64,000 bases of DNA from assembly GCF_044385915.1 (NCBI RefSeq), contig NZ_JBISCC010000130.1:247426-311425 (forward strand), in the 5' to 3' direction. The notes below the pieces were generated by a model. The model was not told where the DNA came from and searched no databases. It was given only the letters and a program-made list of their open reading frames with translations. The position numbers and the translations under genes are program-made. How positions within the stretch are numbered: the stretch's first letter is position 1; every line of letters begins with the position of its first letter. This DNA is from Thalassobellus citreus (lineage in GTDB: Bacteria; Bacteroidota; Bacteroidia; Flavobacteriales; Flavobacteriaceae). This document shows, piece by piece, positions 54,417 to 63,835 of the stretch.

Positions 54417-55511
54417 ATGTTTGAATTTGTACCAATTAGGAGTTACTATGATATTTATTATCATACTATTGCTATTATTTGTTTTATAACATACTTTCAT
54501 ACATTGGTATTACAACCAAACGAATCAAAAACTCTAGTTTTTAATAAAATAGCTGCTTTAATTGTACTAATATCTTTATTACTTTATATTGGATTTAGGC
54601 CTGTACATGGTGTTTTTGTTGATATGACTACCTATGCGCATATTTTTCAAAGATACCAGAATGGTAATTATGTAATAACAAGTGATTATGGATTTTCTTA
54701 TTTCTTATTATTCTGTACTAAAGTAATGACGCTAGAAGGTTTTTTCTTCATTTGTGCATGCATTTATATTTTACCTTTATATAAAGCTTGTAGAAATTGG
54801 TTTCCAAATTATTACTTTTTTGCTTTTTTATTATTTGTTGGTTCCTTTTCGTTTTGGCCTTACGGGGTTAATGGTATTCGTAATGGTATGGCTACATCTT
54901 TATTCGTTCTAGCACTGTCCTACAACCAAAAGAATTTTAAATTAATGGTTGTCTTTTTTATTTTATCATTCTCTTTTCATAATAGTATGTTATTACCCAT
55001 TGCGGCATTTGTTGGTAGTAAATTTGTACCAGACACCAAAAAATATTTTTTCTTTTATATTCTAGCTATTGCTTTATCTATAAGTATGGGGGGGATTTGG
55101 GAAAATATTTTTGCTAACTTAGGTTTTGGTGACGAGCGATTTTCAGCATATTTAACTGCTGGATCAGATTCTGGAAAGTTTGCCTCTACAGGATTTAGAT
55201 ATGATTTTTTACTCTATAGTATTGCACCAATTATTCTATCAATTTTTTATAAATTTAAAAGTGGATATGAAAGTGTTATTTATGATAGAATTTTGCATAC
55301 ATATATTATTGCTAACGCGTTTTGGGTAATGGTTATAAGGGCAAACTTTTCCAATAGGTTTGCTTATCTTTCATGGTTTTTAATGGCAGCAGTAGTCATA
55401 TATCCGCTATTAGATAAAAGTTTTTGGTCAAATCAATTTAAAAAAATAGGAATTATAATTTTAGCTTATTATAGTTTCACTTATTTCATGTTCTTTAAAG
55501 ATTATTTTTAA
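54417..55511 (+). CDS. EpsG-family polysaccharide polymerase (Wzy role)
   Basis: The 364-residue protein has about ten membrane helices. IGFRPVHGVFVDMTTYAHIF (about residues 58-77) carries the conserved Arg and Asp of EpsG, GIRNGMATSLFVLAL the second block, and a His in LSFSFHNSML the third. EpsG proteins act as Wzy polymerases, joining repeat units on the periplasmic face. It is the only polymerase candidate in the locus. A 36-bp gap precedes it. Confidence 0.88.
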   Translation: MFEFVPIRSYYDIYYHTIAIICFITYFHTLVLQPNESKTLVFNKIAALIVLISLLLYIGFRPVHGVFVDMTTYAHIFQRYQNGNYVITSDYGFSYFLLFCTKVMTLEGFFFICACIYILPLYKACRNWFPNYYFFAFLLFVGSFSFWPYGVNGIRNGMATSLFVLALSYNQKNFKLMVVFFILSFSFHNSMLLPIAAFVGSKFVPDTKKYFFFYILAIALSISMGGIWENIFANLGFGDERFSAYLTAGSDSGKFASTGFRYDFLLYSIAPIILSIFYKFKSGYESVIYDRILHTYIIANAFWVMVIRANFSNRFAYLSWFLMAAVVIYPLLDKSFWSNQFKKIGIIILAYYSFTYFMFFKDYF

Positions 55512-55532
55512 AAAAAATTAAAAAAATTAAAT

Positions 55533-56399
55533 ATGGCAATTACAATAGGACTCCCCTTTTACAATGCAGAAGATTACTTAGAATTAGCAATTAAGTCTGT
55601 ATTTGCTCAAACATATCAAGATTGGGAATTAATTTTAATGGATGATGGTTCAACTGATAGGTCTTTAGAAATAGCTAAATCTATTAATGATCCAAGAGTT
55701 AGTGTTTACTCTGATGGAAAAAACAAAAAATTGGCCGCTAGATTAAATGAAATTGTTGGATTAGCAAAATACGATTATTTAGCTAGAATGGATGCCGATG
55801 ATTTGATGTCTACAAAACGTATTGAAACCCAAATTAATATTTTAAAAAACAATCCAGAACTAGATTTAGTTAGTACTGGGACAGTTTCAATAGCAAATGA
55901 TTTAAGATATTTAGGTTCAAGGTGTGCTGATTTACATGAACTCTCATTTAATGATATACTTTTTAAAAGAGCTACTCCTCTTCATGCTAGCATTGTTTGT
56001 AAAACAGATTATTTTAAACGAAATAAATATGATGAATCTGTTAAAATTGCTCAAGATTATGATTTATGGCTTAGAGTAAGCAAGAAAAATGATTTAAAAA
56101 TCAGGCTTATTCCTAACTTGTTATATTACTATAGAGAAGAAAGCAGTGCGACTGCCAAAAAGATTCTAGTTGCTTATAAAAACGAGCGTGTAATGTATAA
56201 GAAGTATGCAGGAAATAATTTCTATCATTTATGGTTAAAATCTAAAATTAAATCTTTTATAGTTTGGGGTATTTCCCTTATAAATAAGGAAGACATTCTT
56301 TTAAAGCGTAGGAGTTATAAAGATGCTGATACCACTATAGAAGATAATTATTTAAAAGAGATTGCAATTATTAAAAACACAAAACTACCAACTCACTAA
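55533..56399 (+). CDS. family 2 glycosyltransferase
   Basis: The 288-residue protein has AITIGLPFYNAEDYLELAIK, MDDGSTDRSLEIAKSINDP and the DxD-type RMDADDLMS (about residues 91-99), followed by ATPLHASIVCKTDYF and AQDYDLWLRVSKK, a layout common among capsule GT2 enzymes. It begins 21 bp after the polymerase gene. Specificity is unknown. Confidence 0.9.
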   Translation: MAITIGLPFYNAEDYLELAIKSVFAQTYQDWELILMDDGSTDRSLEIAKSINDPRVSVYSDGKNKKLAARLNEIVGLAKYDYLARMDADDLMSTKRIETQINILKNNPELDLVSTGTVSIANDLRYLGSRCADLHELSFNDILFKRATPLHASIVCKTDYFKRNKYDESVKIAQDYDLWLRVSKKNDLKIRLIPNLLYYYREESSATAKKILVAYKNERVMYKKYAGNNFYHLWLKSKIKSFIVWGISLINKEDILLKRRSYKDADTTIEDNYLKEIAIIKNTKLPTH

Positions 56400-56410
56400 T
56401 TATCATCATC

Positions 56411-57397
56411 ATGAATGGCAAATTTATAATTTCATTAGATTTTGAATTACATTGGGGTGTTTTTGACACTTTAAGTTTAAAGCAATACCAAACAAATCTT
56501 AGTAACGTTAAAAACGTTATAGATAAGCTACTAGTTTTGAGTAATAAATATGATATAAAGTTAACCTTTGCAACTGTTGGTTTTTTATTTGCTGATAATA
56601 AAAAAGAGATTAAAAAATTTATGCCAACTTTGTTACCCAATTATACAGATCAAAACTTAAACCCTTATAGATTGTTAAATGAAATTGGTGATGACGAAAA
56701 GATGGCCCCATTACATTACTCAAAATCAAATATAAAGCTTATAAAACAAACTGGTAATCATGAAATAGGAACCCATACATTTAGTCACTATTATTGTTTA
56801 GCATCAGGACAAAATTCATCTGAATTTGATGAAGATTTAAAATCAGCAAAAAAAATAGCCGATACTATGGGTATAGGCTTAACCAGTATTGTATTTCCCA
56901 AAAATCAAATTAACAAACAACATTTAGAAATATGCAAAAATAATGGTATAACAAATTATAGAGGGGCAGAAAAGCACAATATTTATAATTATCCAAACTT
57001 TAATACAAAGAAAAAAAAATTGCTTAGATTTATTGATAATTATATAAATGTGAGTGGTTACAACACTTATCCTATCAATAATATCTCCAAGGATAGTAGT
57101 GGACTAATTAATTTACCTTCAAGTAGATTTTTAAGACCATACATACCAAAATTAGCATTTTTAGAATTTTTAAAGATTAAAAGAATACAAAAAGCAATGA
57201 AACATGCAGCTATAAATAATGAATTATTTCATTTATGGTGGCATCCTCATAATTTTGGAGCTAATATGAATGAAAACTTTGAGAATTTGGAAAATATTTT
57301 CAAAACTTATGCTAATTTAAACAAAAAGCATCAATTTAAAAGTGTGACTATGACAGAATTAGCTAGCCAAATTTTAAATAACAAATCTAAAAGTTAA
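56411..57397 (+). CDS. polysaccharide deacetylase family protein (NodB-like)
   Basis: The 328-residue protein has the NodB motifs: the catalytic Asp in IISLDFELHWGVFD (about residues 5-18), and the metal-binding histidines in GNHEIGTHTFSHYYC (about 116-130). A late FHLWWHPHNFGANM supplies the last motif. It has no signal peptide, so it probably acts in the cytoplasm on nucleotide- or lipid-linked intermediates, removing an N-acetyl group. Its stop overlaps the next start by 1 bp. Confidence 0.88.
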   Translation: MNGKFIISLDFELHWGVFDTLSLKQYQTNLSNVKNVIDKLLVLSNKYDIKLTFATVGFLFADNKKEIKKFMPTLLPNYTDQNLNPYRLLNEIGDDEKMAPLHYSKSNIKLIKQTGNHEIGTHTFSHYYCLASGQNSSEFDEDLKSAKKIADTMGIGLTSIVFPKNQINKQHLEICKNNGITNYRGAEKHNIYNYPNFNTKKKKLLRFIDNYINVSGYNTYPINNISKDSSGLINLPSSRFLRPYIPKLAFLEFLKIKRIQKAMKHAAINNELFHLWWHPHNFGANMNENFENLENIFKTYANLNKKHQFKSVTMTELASQILNNKSKS

Positions 57398-58545
57398 TGA
57401 AAAAAAAAATTATTAGAGTTACAGCAGTACCAGCGTCTCTAAATTTACTTAAAGGGCAATTAAAGTTTTTAAATAATTATTTTGAAGTGATTGGAGTTTC
57501 TTCTCCCATTGAAAATCATTTAGAAGAAATTTCTAAAAGAGAGGGTATACATATTGAAGCCATTGAAATTAACCGACGAATTAGTCTATTTAAAGATTTA
57601 AAATCACTTTGGGTTTTATATAAATTTTTAAAAAAAGAGAAACCCTTCATAGTGCATTCTATAACACCAAAAGCTGGTTTTATATCAATGATAGCTTCTT
57701 ATCTAGCAGGTGTCCCTAATAGGATTCATACTTTTACTGGTTTAATTTTTCCAACAAAAACTGGTCTAGCACAAAAATTATTAATTTATACTGATAAAAT
57801 ACTTTGTTTATGTGCAACACAAATATTACCTGAAGGAAATGGTGTTAAAAGTGATCTTATAAATTATAAAATTACATCAAAACCACTTAAAGTAATCGCA
57901 AATGGTAATATTAATGGAGTAGATATAGAATATTTTAATCCAGATATTTTTAATGATGATTTTAAAAAACAACTTAGAAAAAAATTATCAATACAAGAAA
58001 ACGATTTCGTTTATATATTTATAGGAAGATTAGTTAAAGACAAAGGTATTAATGAATTGGTTAATGCATTTCTTAAGTTAAATAAAAAAAATAAAAATAT
58101 TAAATTACTTTTAGTTGGAGATTTTGAAGAAGATTTAGACCCATTAAGTATAGAAGTATCATATGAAATTAAAAACAATAAAAATATTATATATACAACT
58201 TGGGTAAATGATGTAAGACCATATTTATCTATATCAAACGTTTTAACTTTTCCTAGTTATAGAGAAGGTTTCCCAAATGTAGTTTTACAAGCAGGTGCAA
58301 TGGATTTACCAAGTATAGTAACTAATATCAGTGGTTGTAATGAAATTATTATTGAGGGAGAAAATGGAACAATTATTCCAGTAAAAGATGAAAATGCTTT
58401 ATATAATAAAATGATTAAATTTTATAATAAAGAAAATACATATCAACGAAATACTTGTAGACAACTTATAATTTCAAAATATAAACAACAAATAGTTTGG
58501 GATGCAATTTTAGAAGAATATCAAATGCTCACTACAAATCCATAA
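57397..58545 (+). CDS. family 4 glycosyltransferase (PglA/CapM-like)
   Basis: The 382-residue GT-B protein has VHSITPKAGFISMIASYLAG (about residues 86-105), RIHTFTGLIFPT, NGNINGVDIEYF and the donor site YREGFPNVVLQAGAMDLPSI (about 287-306). The second Glu of the EX7E motif is Gln here, a variant I associate with Bacteroidota members of this branch. PglA-like enzymes often add the second sugar onto undecaprenyl-linked bacillosamine, which fits the PglC/F/E-like genes. It is the last gene of the operon. Confidence 0.88.
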   Translation: MKKKIIRVTAVPASLNLLKGQLKFLNNYFEVIGVSSPIENHLEEISKREGIHIEAIEINRRISLFKDLKSLWVLYKFLKKEKPFIVHSITPKAGFISMIASYLAGVPNRIHTFTGLIFPTKTGLAQKLLIYTDKILCLCATQILPEGNGVKSDLINYKITSKPLKVIANGNINGVDIEYFNPDIFNDDFKKQLRKKLSIQENDFVYIFIGRLVKDKGINELVNAFLKLNKKNKNIKLLLVGDFEEDLDPLSIEVSYEIKNNKNIIYTTWVNDVRPYLSISNVLTFPSYREGFPNVVLQAGAMDLPSIVTNISGCNEIIIEGENGTIIPVKDENALYNKMIKFYNKENTYQRNTCRQLIISKYKQQIVWDAILEEYQMLTTNP

Positions 58546-58888
58546 AACTAATAACGTAAAACAATTAAAATAGATATTTTGCTTATTTACGTTATAAAAC
58601 CTTCAAAGACCTCACGATTGGGTTTGGTCTTAAATCCAATACTATTTTCTTTCATAAGAGTAAGTGTTTATACTCAAAAAAAAGTCTTTTTTTTACATAA
58701 ATATATAATTTACAAATAGTTATCAACAATCTTATACTCGCAGACTATTCTAAATTATATTTGCAATTCTAAATTTTTAATGTTTAAAAGTCATTATAGT
58801 CTTACAATGTTATAAACTTAGGAAAGTTAAGATTTTACAATCTATTTATTTTAATATTAAACTCTCAAAAAATTAAAGAAACTGTCCA
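58546..58888. other. intergenic region between the assembly operon and the repeat protein gene
   Basis: No ORF is seen. A 10-bp perfect inverted repeat, ATAACGTAAA (58551-58560) with TTTACGTTAT (58586-58595), begins 6 bp after the last glycosyltransferase stop but has no T tract, so a terminator role is doubtful. AAGACC and GGTCTT (58606-58611 and 58626-58631) form a second small hairpin. The promoter of the next gene is expected around 58756. Confidence 0.5.
58756..58763 (+). promoter_or_regulatory. candidate -7 promoter element for the T9SS repeat protein
   Basis: TATATTTG fully matches TAnnTTTG, 125 nt before the ATG; no TTG at exact -33 spacing. A long 5' leader is implied. Confidence 0.4.
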
Positions 58889-61498
58889 ATGAAAACTATA
58901 ACGTTTTACTCATTTTCATCTTTATTAGTCTTATTTTTTATAAGCGGTACACTTACGGCTCAGCAAAAAACCTATATTCCAGACAAAAACTTTGAACAAG
59001 CTCTTATTGACTTAGGTTATGATAATGTACTAGATAATTATGTGAACAATAACAATATTATCAATGTTAAAAATTTAGATATTAGATCTAAAGATATTTC
59101 TAATTTAACAGGTATTGAATCATTTACTGAATTAATTAATTTAAATGTGACTTTTAATGTAATTAAAAATATAGATGTTAGTAGTAATACAAAATTAAAT
59201 GAATTGTATTGTGCCTTTAATAGTCTTGACAGTTTAAATTTAAATCAAAATACGGCTCTTACCTATTTAGATTGCGGTTTCAACAAATTGAATTTATTAG
59301 ATATTCAAAACAATAAGGCATTAACAGTATTATATTGTGATTACAACAACTTAGTTAGTCTAAATGTAAAAAACGGTAATAATACAAATTTTAAAAACTT
59401 TGATGTTCGTAACAATCCTAACTTAACCTGTATTGAGGTTGATAATCCTACTTATAGTGCTAACAACTGGTCTAATATCGATAATTCTTCAAGCTATAAT
59501 TGTAATGGAGATGTTATTATTTCTCCAGAACTTACTCATGTACCTGATAATAATTTTGAACAAGCTTTAATAGCATTAGGGTATGATACTGTGATGGACG
59601 ATTATGTAACTACAACTAATATAAGTAGTGTTGAATCTTTAGATATTTCAAATAAAGATATAAAAGACTTAACTGGCATAGAAGCTTTTGCTAGTTTAAC
59701 AACTTTAAATTGTAGAAAAAACAATTTGAGTGTTTTGGATTTGAGTAATAATTTATCCTTGACCTATTTGAACTGCTCTCTTAATAACCTTAACGACTTG
59801 GATCTAAGTAATAATATACTTTTAACTAATTTCATTGGTTTTTACAACAATTTAGTTGGTTTGAATGTTAAAAACGGAAACAACATAAATTTCACAAATT
59901 TTGATACTAGGTACAATACAAATTTAAACTGTATACTGGTTGATGATATTGCTTACAGTGATGCTAATTGGCTTAAAAAAGACACTACTGCTAGTTTCAG
60001 CATTAATTGTGATGGTGGAGATGATACTGATACTGATGGTGATGGTATTTTCGATAAAAATGATGCTTGTCCAGATGTCCCAGGAATTGAATCTTTAAAC
60101 GGATGTCCCGATACCGATGGTGATGGAATTGAAGACAGCGTAGATGACTGTCCTAATGAAGTTGGTTTAGCTGAATTTAATGGCTGCCCAGACACTGGTG
60201 GTGGAGATGTTATTATAACTCCTGAACTTACTTATGTACCTGATAATAATTTTGAGCAGGCTTTAATCTCTTTAGGGTATGATACTATTTTAGATGATTA
60301 TGTTACAACAACTAATATTAGTGATGTTATTGTATTAGATGTTTCTAATAAAGATATAAATGACTTAACGGGTATAGAAGCTTTTATTAGTCTAACAACT
60401 TTAAATTGTAGAAAAAACAATTTAAGTATTTTGGATTTGAGTAATAATTCATCCTTGACCTATTTAAACTGTTCTCTTAATAACCTTATTAACTTGGATC
60501 TAAGCAACAATATACTTTTAACCAATTTAATTGGTTTTTACAACAACTTAGTTAGTTTGAATGTTAAAAACGGAAACAACATAAATTTCACAAATTTTGA
60601 TGCTAGGTACAATACAAATTTGGACTGTATACAGGTTGATGATGCAGCTTATAGTACTACAAATTGGCTTAAAAAAGATGATAATGCTAGTTACAATATT
60701 AGCTGTACTGGTAATACACCAGAACTTACTTATGTCCCTGATAATAATTTTGAACAGGCTTTAATAACATTAGGATATGATACTGTTTTAGATGATTACG
60801 TTACAACAACAAATATTAGTAGTGTTGAATCTTTAGATATTTCTAATAAAGCTATAAATGACTTGACTGGTATAGAAGCTTTTCTCAGTCTAACAACTTT
60901 AAATTGTAGAAAAAACAATTTAAGTATTTTGGATTTGAGTAATAATATATCCTTGACCTATTTAAATTGTTCTCTTAACAATATTAACAGCTTGGATTTA
61001 AGCAATAATATACTTTTAACCAATTTTATCGGTTTTTACAACAATTTAGTTAGTTTGAATGTTAAAAACGGATATAACATAAATTTTACAAATTTTGATG
61101 CTAGATACAATTCAAATTTGAACTGTATACAAGTTGATGACGCTAATTATAGTACTACAAATTGGCTTAAAAAAGATGATGCTACTAGTTATAATGTTAA
61201 CTGTGGAGGATTAATAGCTAAATCTAGCTCAAGTTCTAAAAAAGTGTTAAACGATACAAAACAACAATTAAAAATAAGTAATTATAAAATATATCCAAAT
61301 CCAGTTAAAGATGTTTTAAATATTAATTTGGATAATGGTGTTATAATGCAACAGGTTCTTTTTTATAATACTTATGGTCAACTAATTTTTTCAGCTAAAT
61401 CAAATAAAATTGATGTTAGTAATTTTACAAGAGGTATTTATTTTTTAGAAATAGAAACAAACCAGGGAAAATCCAATAAAAAGATAATTGTTGAATAA
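58889..61498 (+). CDS. secreted leucine-rich-repeat protein with TSP type 3 insert and T9SS sorting domain
   Basis: The 869-residue protein has a signal peptide (about 1-24, ending TLTAQ) and four units of about 150-165 residues. Each starts with a YVPDNNFEQALI-type segment, followed by LRR-like repeats such as LTTLNCRKNNLSILDLSNN. Between units two and three is a calcium-binding thrombospondin type 3 stretch (DTDTDGDGIFDKNDACPD and a second DTDGDGIEDSVDDCPN). The C-terminus ends with a type A T9SS sorting domain: YKIYPNPVKDVLNI, then GIYFLEIETNQGKSNKKIIV. It should be exported by T9SS and anchored at or shed from the surface, probably as an adhesin or binding protein. Confidence 0.92.
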   Translation: MKTITFYSFSSLLVLFFISGTLTAQQKTYIPDKNFEQALIDLGYDNVLDNYVNNNNIINVKNLDIRSKDISNLTGIESFTELINLNVTFNVIKNIDVSSNTKLNELYCAFNSLDSLNLNQNTALTYLDCGFNKLNLLDIQNNKALTVLYCDYNNLVSLNVKNGNNTNFKNFDVRNNPNLTCIEVDNPTYSANNWSNIDNSSSYNCNGDVIISPELTHVPDNNFEQALIALGYDTVMDDYVTTTNISSVESLDISNKDIKDLTGIEAFASLTTLNCRKNNLSVLDLSNNLSLTYLNCSLNNLNDLDLSNNILLTNFIGFYNNLVGLNVKNGNNINFTNFDTRYNTNLNCILVDDIAYSDANWLKKDTTASFSINCDGGDDTDTDGDGIFDKNDACPDVPGIESLNGCPDTDGDGIEDSVDDCPNEVGLAEFNGCPDTGGGDVIITPELTYVPDNNFEQALISLGYDTILDDYVTTTNISDVIVLDVSNKDINDLTGIEAFISLTTLNCRKNNLSILDLSNNSSLTYLNCSLNNLINLDLSNNILLTNLIGFYNNLVSLNVKNGNNINFTNFDARYNTNLDCIQVDDAAYSTTNWLKKDDNASYNISCTGNTPELTYVPDNNFEQALITLGYDTVLDDYVTTTNISSVESLDISNKAINDLTGIEAFLSLTTLNCRKNNLSILDLSNNISLTYLNCSLNNINSLDLSNNILLTNFIGFYNNLVSLNVKNGYNINFTNFDARYNSNLNCIQVDDANYSTTNWLKKDDATSYNVNCGGLIAKSSSSSKKVLNDTKQQLKISNYKIYPNPVKDVLNINLDNGVIMQQVLFYNTYGQLIFSAKSNKIDVSNFTRGIYFLEIETNQGKSNKKIIVE
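59528..61204 (+). repeat. three near-identical DNA units inside the T9SS protein gene
   Basis: Units starting at 59528, 60224 and 60722 are nearly identical at DNA level over most of about 490 bp. The spacing is 696 bp (with the TSP type 3 insert) and then 498 bp. The first protein unit (from about 58970) is more diverged. This indicates recent internal duplication. Confidence 0.85.
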
Positions 61499-61701
61499 TT
61501 ATAGTCTTAATACAGTAGTAGAAAACCGGTTTTTTTTTATGTGCGCCCTATCTAACCTACTGTGTTTAAGTTTTGGTATTTCAAGTTTATTAAATCAACC
61601 GAAACCAGTAAAAAGAGATTATTATTTTATAAAAAAATCAAAAATATGTAAACTGTAAGATTTATAAATTACAAGCAGAAATTTCAACATATATGAAAAG
61701 T

Positions 61702-61733
61702 AAAAAGGCGAAACTATATGTTTCGCCTTTTTT
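61702..61733. terminator. bidirectional intrinsic terminator
   Basis: AAAAAGGCGAAAC (61702-61714) and GTTTCGCCTTTTT (61720-61732) form a 13-bp stem with a 5-nt loop, with A and T runs on both sides. It separates the converging T9SS protein and beta-helix genes. Confidence 0.9.
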
Positions 61734-61752
61734 AGATAATAATAGTTGTTTT

Positions 61753-63675
61753 TTAATTTGATACTGCATTATTTGTTAAAATAATATTCTCAGAATCTAT
61801 AATTTCAAAATCGGTATTACTTATATTATTTTTAAATTCGATATTCTTACTACTATTAACATGAATAAAAAAATTGTTCGGATTTTTAGTGTTAAGTGTA
61901 CAACTATCAAAAGAAATTTGAGTACTACTTAAGTTACTTTCATTAATATATCCTATCAAACTTATTGGACGGTTACTAACACTAATAAATTCATTACTAA
62001 TCTTTATATCATTTGAATTTTGAGAGTTATTAAAGCTTCTATATCCATAACTAACATCTAAATTACTTTCAATACTATTCTCAGATAAGACACTGTCATA
62101 AAAATCACCTTTTAATTGTATTCCTGTTTTACAATTTATAATTGTATTACTACTAACTACAAAACTTTTACCTGCAACAGAAATACCATTGGAATAATCT
62201 TTTATATTATTTCCAGTAATAGTATAATTAAAATTAAACTCTACCCCGCCTCTTATATAAGATTGAATATTTATTGCATTAAAATTTCCAGGTTCACGGG
62301 ATTCAAAGGTGTTATTTCGTATAATTACATCATTTGAAGCTACATTTGCGACCCATTTATCAAAATAATTATTTTCTATGATGACGTTACTACTTGTAAA
62401 TAGTGTTATATCTCCAAATTCATTACCTGTAAGTCTAGAATTCCTAATTATAACATTTTCAATTTTATTAATTTCATTCATTGTACCATCATCATTAATA
62501 TATCTTAGTGCCTCTAAATCTATTCCATATTTTGGTATTGCTCCAGAGCTACTAAAAGCTGGGTTACCATTTGCATCATAAGCTTGCTCTCCTTGCCCTG
62601 TATCAAGTATGTCACAATTATCAATGATAACTCCTAATGCATCAATAATAGCAATTCCATTTCGTCTACTCTCTTTTATTAAGCAGTTTTTTATTAAAAC
62701 ATTTTCACTTGTTCTTGTTCCAGATTTCAAAGATCCATCTGGGTTCCTAATAGTCTCAGCGTGAACCTGTATACCTTCACCAATAGAATTACTGATATTT
62801 ACATCATCAACAATAGTGTTATGGGAACCTATAACCCAAATAAGGTGCCCATTTCCATGTTCATCTCTATTTGCACCAACAATATCATTTATTGGTGTAT
62901 AATCATGTTCCCACCGATCTCCAATTAAATTTCCTCCAGAAATAACCGCATTATCTGATACCATTGTGGTTATAAGTGCATATGCGGGGAAATGAGTGGG
63001 TTGAACTCTAAGAAATGTATTATTACTCATCTTAAAATGAAAACTTGAAGGTATTCGTATTGATCTTTCAAAACTGTATAGTCTATTAACCTTATTCGCT
63101 TCAACATTAAAATAAGCATCAATTTTATCTAATTCAAAAACATTTGCACCAAGGGCATAAACTAATTCAATAGCTTTATTTATGTTTTTTCTATTGTTTA
63201 ATGAAATTTCTTTGGTGGTTTTGCCTTCTACAATATTCCATTTTTCAGGAATAAAAGTAAAATTTGGGCTTCTTAACATAACATCACCTTCAATCTTAAG
63301 AGACATGTTTAATAAGTCACCATCAATAGTACCTCCAGAAAAAACTAATGTTCCATTATTAATTTCTCCGCCTTCAAACTGTATATTTATATTAGCTGGT
63401 AACGTTATAGTATTTCCTTCTAAATCTAATACACAATTAATGTTAATTGTAGAATTTTCAACTATAGTAGCTAAAGTAAATTCACATGGTAGTGAGGTGT
63501 CTATAGGTACCTCTTCCTTATCTTCATTTTCATCAAGAGGAGTCTCATTAACAGGCGTATTTTCAACAATCTCTTGCTCTAATTCAATAAAAAGTTCTTC
63601 TTTATTACATGACTGAAAAAATAGTAGCAAAAAAATTAGAACCATAGCTATGGCTGATCCAGTAGGCGTTTTCAT
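61753..63675 (-). CDS. surface lipoprotein with right-handed parallel beta-helix
   Basis: The 640-residue protein has a lipoprotein signal with FFQSC lipobox (Cys about residue 23) followed by an acidic linker rich in Glu and Pro. The rest has features of a right-handed beta helix: repeated strands such as NVLIKNCLIKESRRNGIAII, NVIIRNSRLTGNEFGDITLF and NVIIENNYFDKW, as in pectate-lyase-like and NosD-like folds. Such folds usually bind or cleave acidic polysaccharides. Catalytic residues are not assignable. It lies beside the polysaccharide locus and upstream of a paralogue, and shares the CCCCAAAT leader motif with wza. Confidence 0.85.
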   Translation of the reverse strand: MKTPTGSAIAMVLIFLLLFFQSCNKEELFIELEQEIVENTPVNETPLDENEDKEEVPIDTSLPCEFTLATIVENSTININCVLDLEGNTITLPANINIQFEGGEINNGTLVFSGGTIDGDLLNMSLKIEGDVMLRSPNFTFIPEKWNIVEGKTTKEISLNNRKNINKAIELVYALGANVFELDKIDAYFNVEANKVNRLYSFERSIRIPSSFHFKMSNNTFLRVQPTHFPAYALITTMVSDNAVISGGNLIGDRWEHDYTPINDIVGANRDEHGNGHLIWVIGSHNTIVDDVNISNSIGEGIQVHAETIRNPDGSLKSGTRTSENVLIKNCLIKESRRNGIAIIDALGVIIDNCDILDTGQGEQAYDANGNPAFSSSGAIPKYGIDLEALRYINDDGTMNEINKIENVIIRNSRLTGNEFGDITLFTSSNVIIENNYFDKWVANVASNDVIIRNNTFESREPGNFNAINIQSYIRGGVEFNFNYTITGNNIKDYSNGISVAGKSFVVSSNTIINCKTGIQLKGDFYDSVLSENSIESNLDVSYGYRSFNNSQNSNDIKISNEFISVSNRPISLIGYINESNLSSTQISFDSCTLNTKNPNNFFIHVNSSKNIEFKNNISNTDFEIIDSENIILTNNAVSN

Positions 63676-63685
63676 AAGTCTATCA

Positions 63686-63693
63686 ATTTGGGG
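63686..63693 (-). promoter_or_regulatory. CCCCAAAT leader motif before the beta-helix lipoprotein
   Basis: The octamer lies exactly 10 nt upstream of the ATG at 63675, the same spacing as for wza. Confidence 0.35.
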
Positions 63694-63835
63694 AGGGAAA
63701 ATTATTAGGATAAAAATAAATTAAACAAGAATAAAACCGTTAAAAAACATATTTTTTTCGACAAAAAACACTTTTTGAAAGTAAATACGTATCGATAAAC
63801 TGCATTTAACTATTTTAATTTAAATTCATCAAATA

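Noticed and set aside
59528..61204. Regular repeats that might suggest a CRISPR or satellite array
   Set aside because: The units are about 500 bp, lie in one open frame and encode LRR-type protein repeats.
61521..61538. AAAACCGGTTTT followed by T run as a terminator of the T9SS gene
   Set aside because: The palindrome has no room for a loop and would pair only a few bases; the hairpin at 61702 is far stronger.
62116..62337. Plus-strand ORFs opposite the beta-helix lipoprotein
   Set aside because: They are rich in residues expected from antisense reading of Asn/Ile-rich codons and have no independent support.
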